Program-made: the position numbers and the translations under genes
Notes under the pieces: generated by a model
The model's database searches: none
Seen by the model: only the letters and a program-made list of their open reading frames with translations
What the model was told of the DNA's origin: nothing
NCBI GenBank assembly: GCA_017645305.1
Contig: JAGCPD010000002.1
Coordinates: forward strand, 1 to 64,000
DNA: 64,000 nucleotides
DNA from: Bacteroidaceae bacterium
GTDB taxonomy: Bacteria > Bacteroidota > Bacteroidia > Bacteroidales > Bacteroidaceae
Direction of reading: 5' to 3'
Part shown: one piece after another, positions 8,731 to 18,093 of the stretch
Position numbering within the stretch: position 1 is the first letter of the stretch
How the letters are laid out: every line of letters starts with the position of its first letter

Positions 8731-8750
8731 CGGTTAGCGAAACTTGAACG

Positions 8751-8807
8751 GCGGCCCGTCGAAATGTCGATATAACGTAATAACGATATAACGGTAAAAA
8801 AGGCCGC
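8751..8807. repeat. GCGGCC...GGCCGC bounded element, copy 1
   Basis: Terminal inverted repeats GCGGCC (8751-8756) and GGCCGC (8802-8807) enclose AT-rich sequence with ATATAACG and TAACGATA motifs. A near copy lies at 31996-32055; both have CGTCG just inside the left end and ACAAG just outside the right end, and both follow a gene end and TTAGCG sequence. It could be a small non-autonomous element or a long terminator hairpin. Confidence 0.7.
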
Positions 8808-8899
8808 ACAAGACAACCAAAAATTGATTTATATCAAGAAAATCACTGTTTTTTGTGTATAAGTTGCCCGTATGGACATTATATATAAAAGAAAACCCT

Positions 8900-8907
8900 T
8901 ACCTTTG
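8900..8907 (+). promoter_or_regulatory. -7 element upstream of the fimbrial locus
   Basis: TACCTTTG fits TAnnTTTG and stands about 30 bp before the start at 8936. No convincing TTTG is present at the -33 position, so the promoter may need an activator or a different sigma factor. Confidence 0.5.
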
Positions 8908-8935
8908 CATGAAAATGCTTGAAAGGCAATTGTAA

Positions 8936-10816
8936 ATGACGAAAAAGAAAGATACTATAAAGGATACAAAAACACTATTTACCCACTTCACGGCATGGAC
9001 TCTACTGCTGAGTGCATGCCTTTCGTGTGTATTTTTGCATACGCGCGCTCAAGGGCATTTGGTACTCCCCTATTACTCCAATGCCAAGGGCGGCATATCC
9101 GTGCTGGTCGATGATGTACAGCTTACCCGTCAGGGGCAGTCAACGCTCACCCTGCAGATGCAGTTCTCCCTGGTAGGCACCCGTCAGCCCAGCAACTATA
9201 CCACCGAGCTTGTACCACGCCTCTATACCGCCACAGACTCCGTTGATTTCCCCGCTGTACGTATGTTGGGCCGCAATGCCTACTACCACGATGTACGCTC
9301 CCCCTGGGCTCCCGATTCAGCCGTAATGGAGATGCGTGACCGTGATGTCTATGAGCCGAAGACCTATGCCAAGCAAGTGCCCTACCAGTCGTGGATGTCA
9401 GGTGCCAGGCTGAAGTTTGTGGTAACTGCCCAGAACGGATGCGGAGACGGACTGAGCCGTACCGAGAAGGAATATGCATTGCCGCACCTGCAGCAGCAGC
9501 GCGTGGCCACCACCGAGCGTCACAATACGGTCAGCACACAGCAGACCCAGCAGTTGCAGGGCCGTGCCAATATCAGCTTCCGCAAGAATGTCACCACCAT
9601 AGACCCCGACTATCAAGACAATGCACATGAGTTGGAGCGCATCCATCACAGCATAGACAGCCTGCTCCAGCAGAAGGGTGTTGTCATGAAGCACCTCACG
9701 CTCAAGGGCTATGCTTCGCCCGAGGGTTCCTACCTCACCAACGTACAGTTGGCAAGCGGCCGTGTACACAGCCTGAAGCAGTACTTGATGGACACCTTCG
9801 GACTGGAGGGCGATATTATCAGCGTTGACTACGAGGCAGAGGACTGGGAAGGCCTGCGCAACTATGTTGACGGTTCCAGCCTGCGGGACCGCGAGGCGCT
9901 GCTCGCCATTATAGACGGCGTTCAGGATCCTGACGAACGGTTAAAGCAGATATCCAGACGTTATCCCAAGGCATACCGCCACATGATGGACAGCGTCTTT
10001 ATCAACCTGCGCCATACCGATTACCGCGTAGATTACCTGAAGGTGTGGGAGAAGGAGGAGCATACCTCCACCTACTCTGCCGACAGCACCGGTATAGACA
10101 AGATATATATCACGGGTCAGGTTCCCGAGGGTCCCACACCCCAGCTTACTGAGAGTCATCTGCGCCGCTTCAAGCCCCTGGTGTCTGTAAAGACCAATTT
10201 GCTTTTTGATGCCGCGCTGACACCCAATGTAGAGCTGGAGGTTCAACTGGGCCGCAAGGGAAAGTGGAGCCGCTGGAGCCTGATGGCAGAGATGTGGTTC
10301 CCCTGGTGGCGTATGAACACCAACCCCGACGGATATGAGAATCCGTATCTGCGTCCCGATCAGCGTCCCACCAAGAAGTCCTTCGAACTGCTGACAGGCG
10401 GACTGGAGCTTCGCTACTGGCTGCGGCCGCGCTGCACGGGCAGCCGTCCCTGGCTTACCGGCACCTTTATCGGTGTATATGCAGCAGGTGGCAAGTACGA
10501 TTTTGAGTGGAAGTCCGAAGGCAGTCAGGGTGAGTTCATCTCCGGCGGTATCTCCGTAGGTCATTCGTGGGCGATAGCCCGCCACTGGAACATCGAGCTT
10601 TCTGCGGCAGCCGGATATGTCTATACCCCCTACCGCTACTATGAGGCAGAGTTCGACGATACCCATCTCATCTACCAGTATTCCAACCAGAAGAACCTGT
10701 TCCTGCCCACCAAGCTAAAGGTTAGTCTGGTGTACCATCTGGGGAAGAAGATTAGCAAAAACGCCCCCAGCCCCGCCCGCAAAGAGAAGGGGAAGAAGAA
10801 AGGAGGTGCCAAATGA
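8936..10816 (+). CDS. DUF3868/OmpA-like/DUF3575 fimbrial-locus outer-membrane protein
   Basis: A 626-residue protein. The basic N-terminus and hydrophobic stretch WTLLLSACLSCVFLHTRAQ form an export signal. Residues about 40-170 resemble DUF3868 (a beta-rich domain, ISVLVDDVQLTRQG). Residues about 205-300 are OmpA-like (ISFRKNVTTI, then LTLKGYASPEGSYLTNVQLA). Residues about 420-610 resemble DUF3575, an outer-membrane barrel domain (SVKTNLLFDAALTPNVELEV, WFPWWRMN, and the end KLKVSLVYHLGKKI). This combination typically opens fimbrial operons in Bacteroides and Prevotella. It overlaps the next gene by four bases (ATGA), so the two are coupled. Confidence 0.85.
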   Translation: MTKKKDTIKDTKTLFTHFTAWTLLLSACLSCVFLHTRAQGHLVLPYYSNAKGGISVLVDDVQLTRQGQSTLTLQMQFSLVGTRQPSNYTTELVPRLYTATDSVDFPAVRMLGRNAYYHDVRSPWAPDSAVMEMRDRDVYEPKTYAKQVPYQSWMSGARLKFVVTAQNGCGDGLSRTEKEYALPHLQQQRVATTERHNTVSTQQTQQLQGRANISFRKNVTTIDPDYQDNAHELERIHHSIDSLLQQKGVVMKHLTLKGYASPEGSYLTNVQLASGRVHSLKQYLMDTFGLEGDIISVDYEAEDWEGLRNYVDGSSLRDREALLAIIDGVQDPDERLKQISRRYPKAYRHMMDSVFINLRHTDYRVDYLKVWEKEEHTSTYSADSTGIDKIYITGQVPEGPTPQLTESHLRRFKPLVSVKTNLLFDAALTPNVELEVQLGRKGKWSRWSLMAEMWFPWWRMNTNPDGYENPYLRPDQRPTKKSFELLTGGLELRYWLRPRCTGSRPWLTGTFIGVYAAGGKYDFEWKSEGSQGEFISGGISVGHSWAIARHWNIELSAAAGYVYTPYRYYEAEFDDTHLIYQYSNQKNLFLPTKLKVSLVYHLGKKISKNAPSPARKEKGKKKGGAK

Positions 10817-11946
10817 CTATGAGAGTTATGGGACATACAAGAACCGTTTTGGCAGCCCTTCTGGTGATGCTGGCACTGGCTTCCTGCACCCGCTATGAGC
10901 TGGAGCTGTACTATACCGGTAAGGCAAAGGTGCATATCGATGTTGACTGGGAGACCCGCTTTGGCGAGCGCCCCACGGGTATGACCGTTATGCTGGCTAA
11001 GGATGGCGATGCCATTACTTATACCGATATTACTAACGATGTGGATGGCTACGATATAGATTTGGAGCCGGGCAACTATAAGCTGCTTATCTTTAACCGC
11101 ACCTTAGGTGAGTTCGGCTCTATGCGCTTTGATGAAACAAAAAGTTTTAATAATATCTATGCCTTCGCAGAAGGGTTAGAACATATTAGAAGTTTTTGGG
11201 ATGAAAACGCGGACTATAGGCGTGAGCCAGAGAACATAGGCTGTGCCGTTGACACCTTTACCATACTGCCCGAGATGGTTGATGACCAGTTCCGCTTTGT
11301 AAACTGGAAGGAGAAAGTGGAGAAGGAGGAACTGCACACCGTAAACATTCAGGAGGTGGTGGATCCCATGACCACCGAGATGTATATTCGCGTCCGGGTG
11401 ATAGGTGCCAAATATATGGCATCTGTGGTTGGCAACATTTCGGGTATGGCAGACGGTTTCCTGCTCACCCAGGCCTGGCGCCGCCCCCAGACAAACTATC
11501 ACCTGTTGGACAACTGGAGTCGTTCGGCTATCACTTACGAGGATGACGACAGCCTGAAGAGCGTAGCCTATATCAGCACCACCATCCGTACCTTCGGTCT
11601 GCCACGTGGCAGGGAACTGGACGAGCAGCGCGATTCAACCAGCAATATACTCTCGCTCTGCTTCACCCTCATAGATGGTAAGCAGCATGTCTTCCACTAC
11701 CCCGTAGGAAAGATGATAAAATACCGCAGGGCAGACATAGAAACTCCCACCGCCTACGGCACCAGGGCAGGCTCCTACTTCAGCAAAACGGATGTCACCC
11801 TGGAGCTGGACCTGATAGTGGATGCCCCCTTCTACGAAGACGAAGAAGTGCCCAACCTGCCCTACGCGCAGCCCTCGGGCTCAGGCTCCTTCGATGCCGA
11901 AGTGGAACCGTGGGGTGATGACGAGATAATAGATGTGCCGATGTAG
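10813..11946 (+). CDS. DUF5119 lipoprotein of the fimbrial locus
   Basis: A 377-residue lipoprotein with signal sequence VLAALLVMLALASC (lipobox LASC). The first domain (CTRYELELYYTGKAKVHIDV, then GMTVMLAKDGD and DLEPGNYKLLIFN) matches the DUF5119 pattern, distantly like FimB/Mfa2 anchor subunits. It probably sits at the cell surface as a base or accessory pilin; this is inferred from context. The start at 10813 has AGGAGG eight bases upstream and overlaps the previous stop. Its TAG stop is fused to the repeat array that follows. Confidence 0.8.
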   Translation: MTMRVMGHTRTVLAALLVMLALASCTRYELELYYTGKAKVHIDVDWETRFGERPTGMTVMLAKDGDAITYTDITNDVDGYDIDLEPGNYKLLIFNRTLGEFGSMRFDETKSFNNIYAFAEGLEHIRSFWDENADYRREPENIGCAVDTFTILPEMVDDQFRFVNWKEKVEKEELHTVNIQEVVDPMTTEMYIRVRVIGAKYMASVVGNISGMADGFLLTQAWRRPQTNYHLLDNWSRSAITYEDDDSLKSVAYISTTIRTFGLPRGRELDEQRDSTSNILSLCFTLIDGKQHVFHYPVGKMIKYRRADIETPTAYGTRAGSYFSKTDVTLELDLIVDAPFYEDEEVPNLPYAQPSGSGSFDAEVEPWGDDEIIDVPM

Positions 11947-12126
11947 GACCCCCCGGCCCCCTTTAGGGGGAGAGAGAAAGTGAAGAGTGAAGAATAGACC
12001 CCCCGGCCCCCTTTAGGGGGAGAGGGAAAGTGAAGAGTGAAGAATAGACCCCCCGGCCCCCTTTAGGGGGAGAGAGAAAGTGAAGAGTGAAGAATAGACC
12101 CCCCGGCCCCCTTTAGGGGGAGAGGG
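11944..12126. repeat. Four-copy 50-51-bp array with CCCCCTTTAGGGGG hairpins
   Basis: Sister of the array at 7622-7810. Units start TAGGACC or TAGACC, contain CCGGCCCCCTTTAGGGGGAG and end with GTGAAGAGTGAAGAA. Units 1 and 3 have GAGAGAGAAAG where units 2 and 4 have GAGAGGGAA, again showing growth by a two-unit block. The first TAG is the stop codon of the DUF5119 gene. Confidence 0.9.
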
Positions 12127-12227
12127 AATTGAGAATTGAGAATTATATATACAAACGACTAAACAACCAAACGACTAACTCGTTAACTTGTCAACTTGTC
12201 AACTAAAAAAATAAAGAGATAAAATAT

Positions 12228-12404
12228 ATGGGAGCAACAGGAAATAGCGTAACCAAGAAGGTTGCGAAAAAAAGGAGGGGGAAAAACACCTCGGAAGAGA
12301 ACTGGGTGAAGAACTCGTCTCTAAAACCACAGAACAAGTACATGGAAGCGTTTTTGAAGCATCAGAACTCCTTCATCGTATATGACCCAAATTTCATGCT
12401 ATGA
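12228..12404 (+). CDS. Short basic ORF of unknown function
   Basis: A 58-codon ORF, MGATGNSVTKKVAKKRRGKN at its start and SFIVYDPNFML at its end, lying alone in a repeat-rich gap. The N-terminal half is strongly basic. It stands out because the sequence around it is pure low-complexity repeat while this stretch is not. No family recognised and no clear ribosome binding site; it may be a small gene of the fimbrial locus or a gene remnant. Confidence 0.35.
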   Translation: MGATGNSVTKKVAKKRRGKNTSEENWVKNSSLKPQNKYMEAFLKHQNSFIVYDPNFML

Positions 12405-12676
12405 CACGTTAGCGCTTCCCATTCTATCGAAGACAAGGTCTTAGCCTGTTATTCAATAATAAATAGAAACTATAATAATATTAAAATGTATAAACAACCA
12501 ACTTGTTAACTCGTCAACTTGTTAACTCGTTAACTAAAGAAATAACAAACTATTTACAAACCCAAAAACTATAGAAAACGAAACAGAGAGAGATTAAACA
12601 TTATTATTAAAAAAAAAATCGAGAAAAAACTTATTTATTTAATTAATTATTTTTATTCACTTAATTTATTTAAAGT
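12405..12676. other. AT-rich leader region before the fimbrillin cluster
   Basis: No gene seen. It contains CAACTTGT/TTAACTCG repeats (12498-12542) and then a very AT-rich run (12590-12675) leading to the start codon at 12677. I found no TTTG/TAnnTTTG promoter pair here, so the fimbrillin promoter is not located. Confidence 0.5.
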
Positions 12677-13972
12677 ATGAAAAAGTATTTATTTTTAGCA
12701 GCAACCGCAATGCTGTTCGCTGCATGTTCAAACGAGACCGTTGAAGGTCCTCAGGCTCCTGAGACCAACACTGGTGAAGTTAACTTCGACACCTACATTT
12801 CTAGTACAACTCGTGCTGTGGGAGGAACAACAGGAGTAATGACAACTTCAACTCTTCAGTCGACTGGTTTTGGTGTATTTGCATACCAGACATCTAACAC
12901 TTATCCTGCTGGTGGTACAGGTAAAACACCTAATTTCATGTACAATGAAGAAGTTACCTATGGTTCTTCTGTATGGAGTTATGCTCCTTTGAAGTATTGG
13001 CCAAATAACACAACTCAGGATCAATTGGGTGTGCCTGGTCATGCAACTACCACTACACCTAATGATTATGTCAGCTTCTTTGCATATGCTCCATATGTTA
13101 GTAGCGTAGGTGACCCTGGTATTACAGCTCTAACCGCAAATGACGCTACAGGAGACCCCAAAGTTTCATATAAGGTTGCAACGAAACCCTCCGAAAGTGT
13201 TGACCTTTTGTGGGGTGTTACACCATCAGCTTGGACATATACAGACGTAGCAAATAACAATTGGAACTCAACCGGCACTAAGAATTTTTTGCCACTCAAA
13301 GACATGCTTAAGCCAGACGTACAGACTCGCATGAAGTTCCTCTTCTTACATGCTCTTGCCCGACTTGGCGTAAATGTTATCGCAGCTGTTGACCAGGAGG
13401 CTGCAGGAGGTGAATTGGATGCTAACACAAAGATTGTCATTGAGAGCGTAACCATCACAGAATCCACGGCAACACATAATCTGGCAACAGCTGGTGATTT
13501 GAATCTGGACAACACTGCTGCAGGTATCGCACTTTGGGAGAATAAGACTATTCCTACAGCTCCATCGGCTTTAACTTTTACAATTAACGCATCCAACGAA
13601 CTTGAAACATCTCTTCTTTGGGAGAGCGATGCAGCAACATCTTGGGCAAAGGAAGGTGTATTGACTTCAAAAGAAAAGCCTTTAATTTCTGCTAATAGTT
13701 ATTTTATGCTTATTCCTACTCCAAATGCTACCAATACAGATTTGGATGTTAATATTGTTTATCATGTCATTACTAAGGATACAAGTCTTGATGGAGACTA
13801 TTCTAATGTAACAAACAACATTACTAAGAAAGTAACGTTGGATTTCAACAATGGAAAAGCTTATACATTAAAACTGATTCTTGGTTTGACTTCTGTTAAG
13901 CTCGACGCTGAGGTTAAGACATGGGAGGTACAGGGTGCAACTGATGTTGATCTGCCCCAGAACGAAGAGTAA
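12677..13972 (+). CDS. Fimbrillin-family lipoprotein 1
   Basis: A 431-residue type V pilin-like protein. Signal peptide MKKYLFLAATAMLFAACS has a lipobox FAAC. A TTR-A site follows at Arg46, where an arginine-specific protease would cut during pilus assembly in characterised fimbrillins. Conserved landmarks are SYAPLKYWPN, FFAYAPYV, VDLLWG and FLHALARLGV, and a C-terminal strand region AEVKTWEV. Codon use is more AT-rich than in the next four genes. As first and most typical member of the cluster it may be the main stalk subunit (inference). Confidence 0.8.
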   Translation: MKKYLFLAATAMLFAACSNETVEGPQAPETNTGEVNFDTYISSTTRAVGGTTGVMTTSTLQSTGFGVFAYQTSNTYPAGGTGKTPNFMYNEEVTYGSSVWSYAPLKYWPNNTTQDQLGVPGHATTTTPNDYVSFFAYAPYVSSVGDPGITALTANDATGDPKVSYKVATKPSESVDLLWGVTPSAWTYTDVANNNWNSTGTKNFLPLKDMLKPDVQTRMKFLFLHALARLGVNVIAAVDQEAAGGELDANTKIVIESVTITESTATHNLATAGDLNLDNTAAGIALWENKTIPTAPSALTFTINASNELETSLLWESDAATSWAKEGVLTSKEKPLISANSYFMLIPTPNATNTDLDVNIVYHVITKDTSLDGDYSNVTNNITKKVTLDFNNGKAYTLKLILGLTSVKLDAEVKTWEVQGATDVDLPQNEE

Positions 13973-14139
13973 TCTCTGAAAACTGACAATTAATTAAGTT
14001 TCGGGAGTAAAATGAAGTTAATCATTTAACCTCCATTCTTACTTCCGAAATCTTACCCAACTAAAATATGTGGGGCGGCAGAATCCCTGCCGCTTCACAT
14101 AATAATAAAAGAGGTAAAGGAGAAAGGATATAAAAAGCT

Positions 14140-15387
14140 GTGGGAACTATAAGACCTATAAGACTTATAATCATTAGCATGGGACTGCTGCTTGCAGCCT
14201 GTACCCAGGAAAACGAGGCAGAACCAGACTCTACCACGCAAAACGCTATACCCATAGCCTTCGACTGCTGGGCAAAAGAATATAGGACCAATAAGACCAG
14301 CGGTTCTGATGAAACCTATGACAATGAAAACAACACCCGCGCCGTCAATGGCTATACGGGTAATATAACAGCTGAAAACAAACAGCTGAGATATGCTGGC
14401 TTTGGCATCTTTATGTCACATGACAATACCTCAAAGCCCGATGTCATGTACAACCAAGAGGTGGAATACGTCTTTCTCGCCGATGGCTCTGGCAATGGCT
14501 ACTGGACCTACTCCCCACAGAAATTCTGGCCCGCACAGGCCGTGGGCGTCTGCTTCTATGCCTACGCTCCGTATGTGCCCAATCCCGAGTCATTACCTGC
14601 CGGCACTACCGGCATCATAGATATGTCGTCTAACACAGACGCAAACCCTACCATTACATACGCTCGAACAAAACATCCAGAGGAGAATGTTGATCTGCTG
14701 TGGTACTTCCATGAGGTTACGAACGCTGACGCCTTCCTGGGGGGTGATGACCACCGCCCATCAATGCACAAGGCAGTGCCCCTGCAGATGCAGCACGCTC
14801 TAGCCCGTATAAAGCTTAGCCTGGGCATCACCAACGGAACAACACTTGCCGAAGGTGTGCGATTGCTGGTAAAGCGCATCAAACTGAAGGGTAACTTCGC
14901 CAAAACGGGAACCCTGAACCTGAACAGCACAGGGCCCACACCCACCTGGACAAGCCAGGTGCTGGCCGACAAGGATGCCGCCGACAACGAGGACAACGTA
15001 ATCGTCATAGACTGCGACCCGGAAACCTATCCTGCCTCCTACGGCATCATAGACGAGAAGGCACGCTACCTGACCGGTATTCCTACCCGCTGGCAACCTG
15101 CTGGACTGCCGCATGTGAACTATGACACCACAACAGACGAGACGAAGGCGGCTACATCCACCAACCTGCTGTGCATGGGTGATGCCATCAGCTACCTGTA
15201 CCTGATACCGCAGGCCGATCTTTCCTTTACGTGCGTGCTGGACTACTGCATCATCAGTGCCGACGGCAACACACTGACGGATTTCCACAAGACAACAGCA
15301 GTGGGAGATACTCCCATACACATCACGCCACTGGATGGCAACAAGACATACGACATAACGTTGTCGATAACAATCCCTAGCCCGTAG
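14140..15387 (+). CDS. Fimbrillin-family lipoprotein 2
   Basis: A 415-residue protein read from a GTG at 14140, chosen because the later ATG (14179) would leave too short a signal peptide. The leader TIRPIRLIIISMGLLLAAC ends in lipobox LAAC. NTR-A at Arg67 is the likely maturation site. Landmarks shared with neighbours are TYSPQKFWPA, FYAYAPYV, VDLLWY and MQHALARIKL. The leader is encoded by an ATAAGACCTATAAGACTTATA repeat that recurs in the giant gene at 19500-19557. It follows gene 1 by 167 bp. Confidence 0.78.
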   Translation: MGTIRPIRLIIISMGLLLAACTQENEAEPDSTTQNAIPIAFDCWAKEYRTNKTSGSDETYDNENNTRAVNGYTGNITAENKQLRYAGFGIFMSHDNTSKPDVMYNQEVEYVFLADGSGNGYWTYSPQKFWPAQAVGVCFYAYAPYVPNPESLPAGTTGIIDMSSNTDANPTITYARTKHPEENVDLLWYFHEVTNADAFLGGDDHRPSMHKAVPLQMQHALARIKLSLGITNGTTLAEGVRLLVKRIKLKGNFAKTGTLNLNSTGPTPTWTSQVLADKDAADNEDNVIVIDCDPETYPASYGIIDEKARYLTGIPTRWQPAGLPHVNYDTTTDETKAATSTNLLCMGDAISYLYLIPQADLSFTCVLDYCIISADGNTLTDFHKTTAVGDTPIHITPLDGNKTYDITLSITIPSP

Positions 15388-15439
15388 GGAAGGGAATTGC
15401 TAATGGATAATTGACAATGGATAATTGACAATTGGGGTA

Positions 15440-16630
15440 GTGAAAACGTGGAATAAAAATATAAGATTTATAATTATTTGCCTGGGGCTTTTGCTGGCAG
15501 GCTGTAGTTCTGAGCAGCAGCCTGAACCGCAGGAGGGACAGGCTATCACGCTGGCGGAATATACTTCACAGCCGCTGGTAACCCGTGCAGACTCGTCTCT
15601 GCTGGCTGAGCTGAGCATCCCCCTGGGAAAGAGCATAGGCGTATATGCCTACTACCACGATAACTCCACGTGGGCTGTCGAGGATGACGCAGGGCGCACC
15701 GTACCTAACTTCATGTTCAACCAACAGGCTATCAACACGGGAACGGGTAAGCCCTACAGCTATGCCCCAAGGAAATACTGGCCCAACGAGGAGGAGGACA
15801 AACTGAGCTTCATTGCCTACTATCCCTACTGCGACGGCACAGAGGAGCAGATAACGGCTTACAGCCTGACACCGAACCTTACCAATACGGGGACGGGACT
15901 GCCTACCTTTGACTTTGCCGTCAAGGATACCGTAAAGGAACAGGTGGATTTCATGGTCTCGGACTTACTGGCGGACCTGCCCAAGAGTCGTGCCACAGAC
16001 CCGAACCCCGGCAACCCCTTCGATAACCTGACCATAACGGACCGCGTGCGCTTCCTGTTCAAGCACGCTACGTCTAAGATTGAGTTCCGCGTAAAGGTGG
16101 ATGAGGAGATACGCAAGGATATCTCGTACTTCACCCTACGAAGCATGGCTATTACCAATATTTATAACGAAGGTACACTTACACCTGCATATACGCCTCC
16201 CGTACCACCTGCAACAGAGGGGACGACAACCCTCAACTGGGCTCCGGACGGCTCAAAGACATACTACTGCAAGACTACTGAGGCCTACCTGCTGATGCCG
16301 CAGACGCTGCGCGATGAGGCAGAACTGATTATCAACTATGACCTGGCCTTTAAGAGCGAAGGAACGACCTATACCTATGACGACAAGGGAAACCCTGTGG
16401 CGGTAGAGGAATACATATATAACAACCGGCACTCTGCCGTGCAGTTGAACACGCTGAAACTGAGCAGCAGCGGCACAGAGCTGACAGAATGGCTGCCTAA
16501 CCACCATTATGTATATCTGATTCACATCGGTGCCAAACGCATCGATTTCACCGGCATAGTGGTTGACTGGGAAAACGAAGAGATTTGGAATGACATAGAG
16601 GTGGATGAGATGGTGCTGCCGTCACCATAG
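15440..16630 (+). CDS. Fimbrillin-family lipoprotein 3
   Basis: About 396 residues. No ATG is available; GTG at 15440 (start VKTWNKNIRFIIICLGLLLAG) is preferred, with TTG at 15425 as alternative because that one lies in an ATTGACAATGG repeat. Lipobox LAGC. VTR-A occurs about 28 residues after the lipid cysteine. Landmarks are SYAPRKYWPN, FIAYYPYC, VDFMVSDLL and FKHATSKIEF. The mature chain starts SSEQQPEPQEGQ, a Glu/Gln/Pro linker also seen in genes 4 and 5. It probably shares an operon with its neighbours (gap of 37-52 bp). Confidence 0.75.
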   Translation: MKTWNKNIRFIIICLGLLLAGCSSEQQPEPQEGQAITLAEYTSQPLVTRADSSLLAELSIPLGKSIGVYAYYHDNSTWAVEDDAGRTVPNFMFNQQAINTGTGKPYSYAPRKYWPNEEEDKLSFIAYYPYCDGTEEQITAYSLTPNLTNTGTGLPTFDFAVKDTVKEQVDFMVSDLLADLPKSRATDPNPGNPFDNLTITDRVRFLFKHATSKIEFRVKVDEEIRKDISYFTLRSMAITNIYNEGTLTPAYTPPVPPATEGTTTLNWAPDGSKTYYCKTTEAYLLMPQTLRDEAELIINYDLAFKSEGTTYTYDDKGNPVAVEEYIYNNRHSAVQLNTLKLSSSGTELTEWLPNHHYVYLIHIGAKRIDFTGIVVDWENEEIWNDIEVDEMVLPSP

Positions 16631-16684
16631 GTGAAGAATGAAAGAATGAAAGAATGAAAGAATGAAGGAATGAAAGAATGAAGG
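16631..16684. repeat. GAATGAAA tandem repeat before fimbrillin 4
   Basis: Six or so copies of an 8-bp unit GAATGAAA directly follow the stop of fimbrillin 3 and supply the first ATG (16678) of fimbrillin 4. It is the reverse complement of the TTTCATTC sequence that encodes the signal peptide of that gene at 16785-16818, so the mRNA could fold a long stem around the start region. Confidence 0.8.
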
Positions 16685-18075
16685 GAACAAAGACTATAAC
16701 AAGAAATAAAGTGCTTACCTCTTTAACGGAAAGAGGCTGGAGAAGGTATGCACATATGGCAAAGCTTTTTATTTTCCAACTTTTCATTCTTTCATTTTTT
16801 CATTCTTTCATTTCTTCCTGCTCTTCTGAGCAGCAGCAAGAGCAGGAGCAGCCGCAGCAGCAGGAACCTATCGGATTCCGTGCTGATATGGCGGAGAACG
16901 GGGGAATTCCCGGTACTCGCGCTGCGGGGGACGGTGAGCACCTGCTTGACAATGCGGCACTGAAGGCTAAGGGCTTCGGGGTCTATTGCTGGTACACAAA
17001 AGGCAGGGATGTGCTGTTTACCGATAGCAAAGGAACCACACCCGCTGCACATATCAGTACCTATACCGGTGAGGACGGCTATATGCTGATGCGTAACCAG
17101 AAGGTGGAATGGGACGGCAGTAAATGGGACTATACCCCGTCGAAATACTGGCCGATGGACCCGAACGAGAAGCTGACTTTCCGCGCATACGCTCCCTATA
17201 CCAACTATCTGATGACTGATGCTGCAACAGGCTTCCCCCTGCTGCCGGTAGTGGTGGATAAGGATGACTATCACAACGGCACGCAGCACGATCCGCTATG
17301 GGGAACGGGCCGCCTGATTCAGGGGGACACGGATCCTACTCCTGGTGAATACTTCCCCAAACCGGAACCGGACGACGCAAATCCGGAGAAGACCTATCTG
17401 CGCTACGGTCACCACTATAATAACATCACCTACAAGATGAGTGGAGACTGGCGTGATATACCGGTAGCACACAGCCCCAAAGATAATCGTGACGGAGTCA
17501 TAGACTGGTTCTTCCACCACGGTATGGCTAAGCTGGTCTTCTGGGGACTGCTGAACGACAAGAGCGATAGCCCGAGTGTGACAGCAAAAATCACCAGCAT
17601 CACGCTGACACCTCTCTACAGCCAGGGTCTGCTGGACATCAGCAGCCCAACAGCCTCGAACGCAGAAAAGCCTTATTGGTACGATCGCGCCGAGGACATG
17701 ACAGTAACGTTATTAGGCTATGACTATAACAGTGACCCCAAAAAGGAACGGGACCTGACAACATCCAGTATCGGGAAATACAACGAAGAGTTGGCTAACA
17801 ATGGCTGGACGCAGCTGACGGAAAAGGGACTGCTGATTATCCCCCGCGATTACAGCATGTCACCTATGACGCTCACCGTTTCCTTTAGGAGGGATGACAG
17901 TCCGGAGAACGAGATTACGATGTCAACAACCATCACGCAGGAGTTCCTGGGCAACACCATCTATTCACTGAGGCTGAACGTAAGCAATGCCCTGTATGTT
18001 GAAATTGATGTGGTGAAGTCGGCATTCATCCCTTGGACGGAGCTGAGTGCGGAGCATGAGGTGTATAATTGGTAA
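16678..18075 (+). CDS. Fimbrillin-family lipoprotein 4
   Basis: A 465-residue ORF. The signal core LFIFQLFILSFFHSFISSC is encoded by the genome's TTTCATTC repeat and ends in lipobox ISSC. An ATG at 16756, with GGAGAAGG nine bases upstream, gives a normal-length signal peptide; the ATG at 16678 gives a 26-residue longer N-terminus that is conserved in gene 5. GTR-A at Arg81 is the probable protease site. Landmarks are DYTPSKYWPM, FRAYAPYT, HDPLWGT and FHHGMAKLVF. A Gln/Glu linker follows the lipid cysteine. Confidence 0.75.
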   Translation: MKGTKTITRNKVLTSLTERGWRRYAHMAKLFIFQLFILSFFHSFISSCSSEQQQEQEQPQQQEPIGFRADMAENGGIPGTRAAGDGEHLLDNAALKAKGFGVYCWYTKGRDVLFTDSKGTTPAAHISTYTGEDGYMLMRNQKVEWDGSKWDYTPSKYWPMDPNEKLTFRAYAPYTNYLMTDAATGFPLLPVVVDKDDYHNGTQHDPLWGTGRLIQGDTDPTPGEYFPKPEPDDANPEKTYLRYGHHYNNITYKMSGDWRDIPVAHSPKDNRDGVIDWFFHHGMAKLVFWGLLNDKSDSPSVTAKITSITLTPLYSQGLLDISSPTASNAEKPYWYDRAEDMTVTLLGYDYNSDPKKERDLTTSSIGKYNEELANNGWTQLTEKGLLIIPRDYSMSPMTLTVSFRRDDSPENEITMSTTITQEFLGNTIYSLRLNVSNALYVEIDVVKSAFIPWTELSAEHEVYNW

Positions 18076-18093
18076 GAATGAAAGAATGAAAGA

